A DNA stretch of 9,450 nucleotides, from positions 1 to 9,450 of the forward strand of contig QKDG01000097.1 of the NCBI GenBank assembly GCA_003246805.1. The letters are read 5' to 3'. The notes under the pieces were generated by a model. That model had not been told where the DNA came from. It made no database searches and worked only from the letters and a program-made list of their open reading frames with translations. Origin of the DNA: Clostridia bacterium. Lineage in GTDB: Bacteria; Bacillota; Clostridia; Oscillospirales; Ruminococcaceae. Made by a program: the position numbers and the translations under genes. This document shows positions 6,616 through 9,450 of this stretch, piece after piece (the first letter of the stretch is position 1; every line of letters begins with the position of its first letter).

Positions 6616-6807
6616 TAATCACTACAATTTTAATTTAAATTAAAGCACGTATTCACGGGGGGCTTTGCGGTAGCCCCCACACCCCTTCGCATGAAATATC
6701 GTAGTTATTCGACACTCTGAGCAATAGTTAAACATTCATGTTTTCATATTTTATCAATATGATTTGAGAAATATATTAATAAATTCAAATATTTACAATT
6801 ATTTGTG
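6616..6807 (+). other. Non-coding gap between the oxidoreductase gene and the aro leader
   Basis: No ORF or RNA gene is evident here. It holds the GC-rich hairpin at 6658-6678 and a weaker AT hairpin, TCATATT/AATATGA (6744-6750 with 6756-6762, 5-nt loop). An inverted repeat CAAATA/TATTTG (6786-6791 with 6800-6805) ends just before the -35 box of the aro leader promoter. The remainder is AT-rich. Confidence 0.5.
6658..6678 (+). repeat. GC-rich hairpin after the oxidoreductase gene
   Basis: GGGGGCT (6658-6664) and AGCCCCC (6672-6678) form a perfect 7-bp GC-rich stem with a 7-nt loop, followed by CACACCCC. It stands out sharply from the AT-rich surroundings. No T tract follows, so it is not a typical intrinsic terminator. 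It could stabilise the 3' end of the upstream message or belong to a dispersed intergenic repeat. Confidence 0.5.
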
Positions 6808-6836
6808 TTGACAAATTTATCAATTAATAGTATATT
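6808..6836 (+). promoter_or_regulatory. Promoter of the aro operon leader
   Basis: A perfect TTGACA (6808-6813), a 17-nt spacer and TATATT (6831-6836). Transcription should start near 6843, about 24 nt before the leader peptide ATG. The -35 box is embedded in an imperfect 16-nt palindrome, TTGACAAATTTATCAA (6808-6823). This is among the best promoters in the window and precedes the leader peptide rather than aroF itself. Confidence 0.8.
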
Positions 6837-6866
6837 ATATAAGTAAATTCAATTTAGGAGAATAAT

Positions 6867-6986
6867 ATGATTTCACTATCTCTTGCAATCAGCTTTACAT
6901 TCTTTTTTAGCTTGAGCTTTTATTTTGGCTTCAAGTTTTTTTGGCGTGTTAAAAGCTGCATTACTAAATTTGCAAGTATAGTATAA
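6867..6986 (+). CDS. Phe-rich leader peptide of the aro operon (39 aa)
   Basis: A 39-codon ORF with AGGAG (6856-6860) six nt before its ATG, placed directly behind a strong promoter and ending at TAA 6984-6986. Residues 10-26 read FTFFFSLSFYFGFKFFW: nine Phe, one Tyr and one Trp in 17 positions (6894-6944). One more Phe is residue 35. The terminator that follows and the aroF gene behind it suggest a regulatory leader peptide comparable in principle to E. coli PheL, whose run of Phe codons senses charged tRNA-Phe. The peptide itself probably has no function beyond being translated. Its hydrophobicity could also suggest a small membrane protein or toxin, but the aromatic codon run, the overlapping alternative RNA structures and the aro context favour attenuation. 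I know of no named homologue. Confidence 0.82.
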   Translation: MISLSLAISFTFFFSLSFYFGFKFFWRVKSCITKFASIV

Positions 6987-7048
6987 TTTTGATAAACTTG
7001 TATAATTTAAGTTCGTAGCTTTTTTAAAAAAGAGTTACGAGCTTTTTT
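6915..7048 (+). promoter_or_regulatory. Transcription attenuator of the aro operon (mutually exclusive RNA folds)
   Basis: Four segments can be paired by eye. Segment 1 (6915-6922, AGCTTTTA) pairs perfectly with segment 2 (6950-6957, TAAAAGCT). Segment 2 (6951-6959, AAAAGCTGC) also pairs over 9 bp, with one G-U, with segment 3 (7015-7023, GTAGCTTTT). Segment 3 (7009-7024) alternatively pairs with segment 4 (7029-7044) to make the terminator. The 2:3 and 3:4 pairings exclude each other. Segment 1 lies inside the Phe codon run and segment 2 just after it (codons 28-31). A ribosome stalled on the early Phe codons would cover segment 1, free segment 2 to form 2:3, and allow readthrough into aroF. 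An extra hairpin (6971-6977 with 6996-7002) spans the leader stop codon. The mechanism is inferred; the pairings are seen. Confidence 0.75.
7009..7048 (+). terminator. Attenuator terminator upstream of aroF
   Basis: AAGTTCGTAGCT (7009-7020) pairs with AGTTACGAGCTT (7033-7044) over 12 bp, including two G-U pairs. The stem extends through T/A pairs toward a small loop near 7025-7028, and the T tract is 7043-7048. It lies between the leader peptide stop (6986) and aroF (7093), so every transcript from the leader promoter must pass it to reach aroF. Confidence 0.88.
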
Positions 7049-7055
7049 ATTATAT

Positions 7056-7068
7056 TTCACAGTGTGAA
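7056..7068 (+). repeat. Inverted repeat between the attenuator and the aroF start
   Basis: TTCACA-G-TGTGAA is a perfect 13-nt inverted repeat, 8 nt after the T tract and 10 nt before the aroF ribosome binding site (GGAGGG, 7079-7084). It could be a protein-binding operator or a small hairpin with a 3-nt loop. No regulator can be named from this sequence. Confidence 0.4.
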
Positions 7069-7092
7069 CAATATATTTGGAGGGTTATTTGA

Positions 7093-8103
7093 ATGATAGT
7101 TATTTTAAAGCAACAAACAAACGGAGAACAAATTGATGAAATGGTTAAATGGTTGTCATCTTTTGATGTTAAGGTGAACCTTGTTCAGGGAACACAAAAA
7201 ACAATACTTGGACTTATAGGTGACACAACGAAAATCGATATTGAAAGCGTTAAGGCTAAGGATATTGTTGAAAATGTTCAGCGTATTCAAGAGCCTTATA
7301 AGAATGCCAACAGAAAATTTCATCCTGATGATACAATTATTGAGGTTGAAGGAAGACAAATAGGTGGCAATAGCTTTAATGTTATTGCAGGGCCTTGCTC
7401 TGTTGAAAGTGAGGAGCAGATTATTACAACGGCGAAAGCTGTTAAAAATGCTGGGGCAACAATGCTAAGGGGGGGTGCATTTAAACCTCGCACATCGCCA
7501 TATGCTTTCCAGGGACTAAGGGCTGATGGAATTGAGCTTTTGCTTGCTGCGAAAAAAGAGACTGGCCTGCCAATAGTAACAGAAATTATGTCGCTTTCCC
7601 ATATTGATTTATTTGCCGATGTTGATATAATTCAGGTAGGAGCAAGAAATATGCAGAATTTTGAGCTTTTGAAAGAACTCGGGCATTCAAAAAAGCCGAT
7701 TCTGTTAAAAAGAGGTCTTGCAAATACTCTTGAAGAATTGTTAATGTCAGCTGAATATATTACTGCGGGCGGAAATCAAAATATTATCCTGTGTGAAAGA
7801 GGAATAAGAACTTTTGAGCCAAAAACAAGGAACACACTTGATATATCAGCTATTCCACTGCTAAAACAGCTTTCACATTTTCCAGTAGTGGTTGACCCAA
7901 GCCACGCTGCCGGTATCACAACTTTGGTTGAGCCACTTTCGCTTGCTTCAATCGCTTGCGGTGCTGATGGCTTGATTATTGAAGTTCATAATGACCCTAA
8001 AAACGCTTTATCAGATGGTGCACAGTCCCTTACTCCTGAAAGCTTTGAAAAGATTATGGCAAAAATTAAAGCACAAGCCACTTTTTCTGGAAAAGTTTTA
8101 TAA
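7093..8103 (+). CDS. aroF: 3-deoxy-7-phosphoheptulonate synthase (DAHP synthase, type I-beta)
   Basis: Condenses phosphoenolpyruvate and erythrose 4-phosphate to DAHP, the first step of the shikimate pathway. The 336-residue protein has an N-terminal ferredoxin-like regulatory domain (about residues 1-70, MIVILKQQTNGEQIDEMVKW onward). The catalytic barrel follows, with IAGPCSVES (C102), RGGAFKPRTSPYAFQG (K131), DPSHAAG (H271), LIIEVHNDP (E297) and SDG (D308). These match the metal-binding and active-site residues of the Thermotoga maritima type I-beta enzyme, with at most a one-residue offset. In that enzyme the N-terminal domain mediates feedback inhibition by Tyr and Phe, so enzyme-level control is likely here too. 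GGAGGG (7079-7084) sets the ATG. It is the first structural gene behind the Phe attenuator and is followed 21 nt later by aroB. Confidence 0.97.
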   Translation: MIVILKQQTNGEQIDEMVKWLSSFDVKVNLVQGTQKTILGLIGDTTKIDIESVKAKDIVENVQRIQEPYKNANRKFHPDDTIIEVEGRQIGGNSFNVIAGPCSVESEEQIITTAKAVKNAGATMLRGGAFKPRTSPYAFQGLRADGIELLLAAKKETGLPIVTEIMSLSHIDLFADVDIIQVGARNMQNFELLKELGHSKKPILLKRGLANTLEELLMSAEYITAGGNQNIILCERGIRTFEPKTRNTLDISAIPLLKQLSHFPVVVDPSHAAGITTLVEPLSLASIACGADGLIIEVHNDPKNALSDGAQSLTPESFEKIMAKIKAQATFSGKVL

Positions 8104-8124
8104 TAATTGAAAGGCAGTATTTTT

Positions 8125-9183
8125 ATGCAGATTATTGAACTAAAAGCTTCCACAAGCTATAAGGTTTATGTAGGAAGTGGTAATCTTAATAATTGTGGCG
8201 AAATTATTAGTTCTGTCAGGCAGTTTAAAAGAGCAGTTATTGTAACTGATGATATTGTTTCGGGGCTATATTCTGAAACTGTTAAAAATTCACTTAAAAA
8301 CAGTGGTATAAGCGTTGATGTTTTTGTTTTTAAAAATGGTGAGGAATCAAAATCACACACTGTATTAACTGAAATTTATAATTTTTTGACGGAAAAGGGT
8401 GTAACACGAACAGATTTGATAGTTGCCTTGGGTGGTGGAGTTGTTGGTGATATAACTGGTTATGCTGCCGCCACATATTTAAGGGGAATTGATGTTGTGC
8501 ATATTCCAACAACTCTTTTATCACAAACAGATTCCTCAATTGGTGGGAAAACAGCTGTCAATATCGCAGCAGGGAAGAATCTCGTCGGAGCCTTTAAACA
8601 GCCTTTATGTGTTATTTCGGATACTGATACAATTTCAACCTTATCTGAGGAAATATATGCTGACGGTATGTCTGAAATTATTAAATACGGAATGATTAAG
8701 AGTAAAGAGCTTTTTGATATATTGTCAGCCGGATTTGATTTAGAAAAAACCGAAGATATTATCGCTCGGTGCATCAATATTAAAAAACAGGTTGTTGAGC
8801 AGGATGAATTTGATAAGGGCGAAAGAATGTTATTGAATTTTGGCCACACACTTGGTCATTCTATTGAAAAACACTATAATTTTACAGGGATTTCACACGG
8901 AAGAGCAGTTTCAATCGGTATGATGATTATGTCTGAATTTTGCGAAAAATCTGGTTTGTCAGCTGCCGGAACAACTAATCTTTTAAAAGAATGCCTTGAA
9001 AAATATAATTTGCCCACAAAAATTGATGTGCCAATATCAAAACTAATAAAAGCCTGTTTGAATGATAAAAAAATGGAAAGCGATAAGATAAATATTATCA
9101 TTTGTTCTGAAATAGGGAAAAGTAGAATTTTAAAGCTTTCGATACCTGAATTTTATAAACTTATGGAGTTAGATTATGTATAA
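8125..9183 (+). CDS. aroB: 3-dehydroquinate synthase
   Basis: Converts DAHP to 3-dehydroquinate, the second shikimate step, using NAD+ and a divalent metal. The 352-residue product shows the NAD-binding DLIVALGGGVVGDITGYAAATYLRG (residues 97-121 in pieces), HIPTTLLSQTDSSIGGKTAVN (126-146) and the metal ligand E184 in MSEIIKYGMI. The metal-ligand histidine motifs are NFGHTLGHSIE (238-248) and SHGRAVSIGM (257-266). Many homologues have HGEAV where this one has HGRAV, a conservative family variant as far as I know. ATG 8125 is chosen because GAAAGG (8109-8114) precedes it by 10 nt. The in-frame TTG at 8107 has no ribosome binding site and would overlap that signal. It is the second gene of the aro operon, and its last 8 nt overlap aroA. 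Confidence 0.97.
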   Translation: MQIIELKASTSYKVYVGSGNLNNCGEIISSVRQFKRAVIVTDDIVSGLYSETVKNSLKNSGISVDVFVFKNGEESKSHTVLTEIYNFLTEKGVTRTDLIVALGGGVVGDITGYAAATYLRGIDVVHIPTTLLSQTDSSIGGKTAVNIAAGKNLVGAFKQPLCVISDTDTISTLSEEIYADGMSEIIKYGMIKSKELFDILSAGFDLEKTEDIIARCINIKKQVVEQDEFDKGERMLLNFGHTLGHSIEKHYNFTGISHGRAVSIGMMIMSEFCEKSGLSAAGTTNLLKECLEKYNLPTKIDVPISKLIKACLNDKKMESDKINIIICSEIGKSRILKLSIPEFYKLMELDYV

Positions 9184-9450
9184 TGTTGAAATCACCCCTA
9201 ATGAATTGTGTGGAGAAATCATAGCTCCGCCTTCAAAAAGCATGGCTCACAGGCTATTGATTGGCGCCGCTTTAGCAAAAGGGGAATCAACAATCAGCGG
9301 TTTGTCTTTTTCAAAGGATATCATTGCAACAATTGATGCCTTAAAAGCTTTGGGTGCAAAAATTCATATTAAAAATGACATTGCTGTAATTGAGGGAATT
9401 AATAAATCGGCTGAAAAATCAGATATTTTTTGTAATGAGTCTGGTTCTAC
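9176..9450 (+). CDS. aroA: 3-phosphoshikimate 1-carboxyvinyltransferase (EPSP synthase), 3' end outside window
   Basis: Transfers the enolpyruvyl group of PEP to shikimate 3-phosphate, the sixth shikimate step. Only the first 91 codons are in the window. They include the substrate-binding APPSKSMAHRLLIGAALAKG (residues 17-36), SGLSFSKDIIATIDALKALGA and CNESGST at the window edge, the usual start of the second conserved block. The ATG at 9176 overlaps the end of aroB by 8 nt (ATGTATAA), indicating translational coupling. GGAG at 9165-9168 lies 7 nt before it. The frame is intact as far as visible. The class (glyphosate-sensitive or tolerant) cannot be judged from this part. Confidence 0.95.
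   Translation, partial: MYNVEITPNELCGEIIAPPSKSMAHRLLIGAALAKGESTISGLSFSKDIIATIDALKALGAKIHIKNDIAVIEGINKSAEKSDIFCNESGS

Noticed and set aside
6867..6986. Small hydrophobic ORF as a type I toxin or membrane peptide
   Set aside because: No antisense RNA promoter or toxin hallmark is seen. The Phe/Tyr/Trp bias, the attenuator-type folds and the aroF context explain it better, though membrane insertion cannot be excluded.
6982..7006. TATAAT words at 6982-6987 and 7001-7006 as internal promoters bypassing the attenuator
   Set aside because: No -35 box occurs at suitable spacing for either word. They are explained by the AT-rich composition.
6840..7092. T-box riboswitch controlling aroF
   Set aside because: I find no T-box consensus (AGGGTGGNACCGCG-like) and no canonical specifier stem. 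The leader instead contains a translated ORF.
8460..8849. 129-codon antisense ORF opposite aroB
   Set aside because: It is the reverse-frame shadow of a conserved gene, with no ribosome binding site, promoter or recognisable domain. The same holds for the other minus-strand ORFs.
1..9450. CRISPR arrays, tRNA or rRNA genes, insertion sequences, prophage genes
   Set aside because: No direct-repeat arrays, cloverleaf-like sequences, transposase motifs or terminal inverted repeats were seen. The genes are mostly ordinary chromosomal housekeeping and biosynthetic genes.

Overview
The window is a low-GC chromosomal segment with all recognisable genes on the + strand. AT-rich intergenic DNA, near-consensus sigma-A-type promoters, strong GGAGG ribosome binding sites, a YlmC/YmxH PRC-barrel gene and proteins close to clostridial versions (RpsB, Tsf, Ibeta DAHP synthase) point to a Firmicute, most likely class Clostridia, perhaps an Oscillospiraceae/Ruminococcaceae relative. 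The genus cannot be fixed from this sequence.

Layout. 1-300: 3' end of an unrecognised gene, then a strong intrinsic terminator. 352-2089: a GNAT acetyltransferase followed 20 nt later by rarA (AAA+ replication-fork ATPase). rarA is split by a frameshift at a C4 run near its start. 2152-2451: a YlmC/YmxH-like PRC-barrel protein with an unusual start region. 2466-4383: rpsB-tsf (ribosomal protein S2 and EF-Ts) with its own promoter, a foldable leader, an intercistronic hairpin and a terminator. 4386-5033: a YfbR-like HD 5'-deoxynucleotidase with its own promoter. 5242-6615: an FAD-dependent oxidoreductase of the COG2509 type with a four-cysteine cluster. 6808-9450: an aromatic amino acid operon, aroF (DAHP synthase)-aroB (dehydroquinate synthase)-aroA (EPSP synthase, cut by the window end).

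The main discovery candidate is the leader of the aro operon. A TTGACA-N17-TATATT promoter (6808-6836) drives a 39-codon ORF with a good ribosome binding site (6867-6986). Residues 10-26 of its peptide contain nine Phe, one Tyr and one Trp. Behind it, RNA segments can fold in mutually exclusive ways: 1:2 (6915-6922 with 6950-6957), 2:3 (6951-6959 with 7015-7023) and 3:4 (7009-7024 with 7029-7044 plus a T6 tract, an intrinsic terminator). The aroF start lies 45 nt beyond the T tract. This has the architecture of ribosome-mediated phe/trp-type transcription attenuation, known best from E. coli pheL/trpL. It would be unexpected in a clostridium, where T-box riboswitches commonly do this job. It would couple charged tRNA-Phe supply to the first step of the shikimate pathway.

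Secondary points are the rarA frameshift, a nested stem-loop with a GAAA tetraloop in the rpsB leader, a possible CTG start for the PRC-barrel gene, and the C-x9-C-x2-C-x2-C motif in the oxidoreductase.
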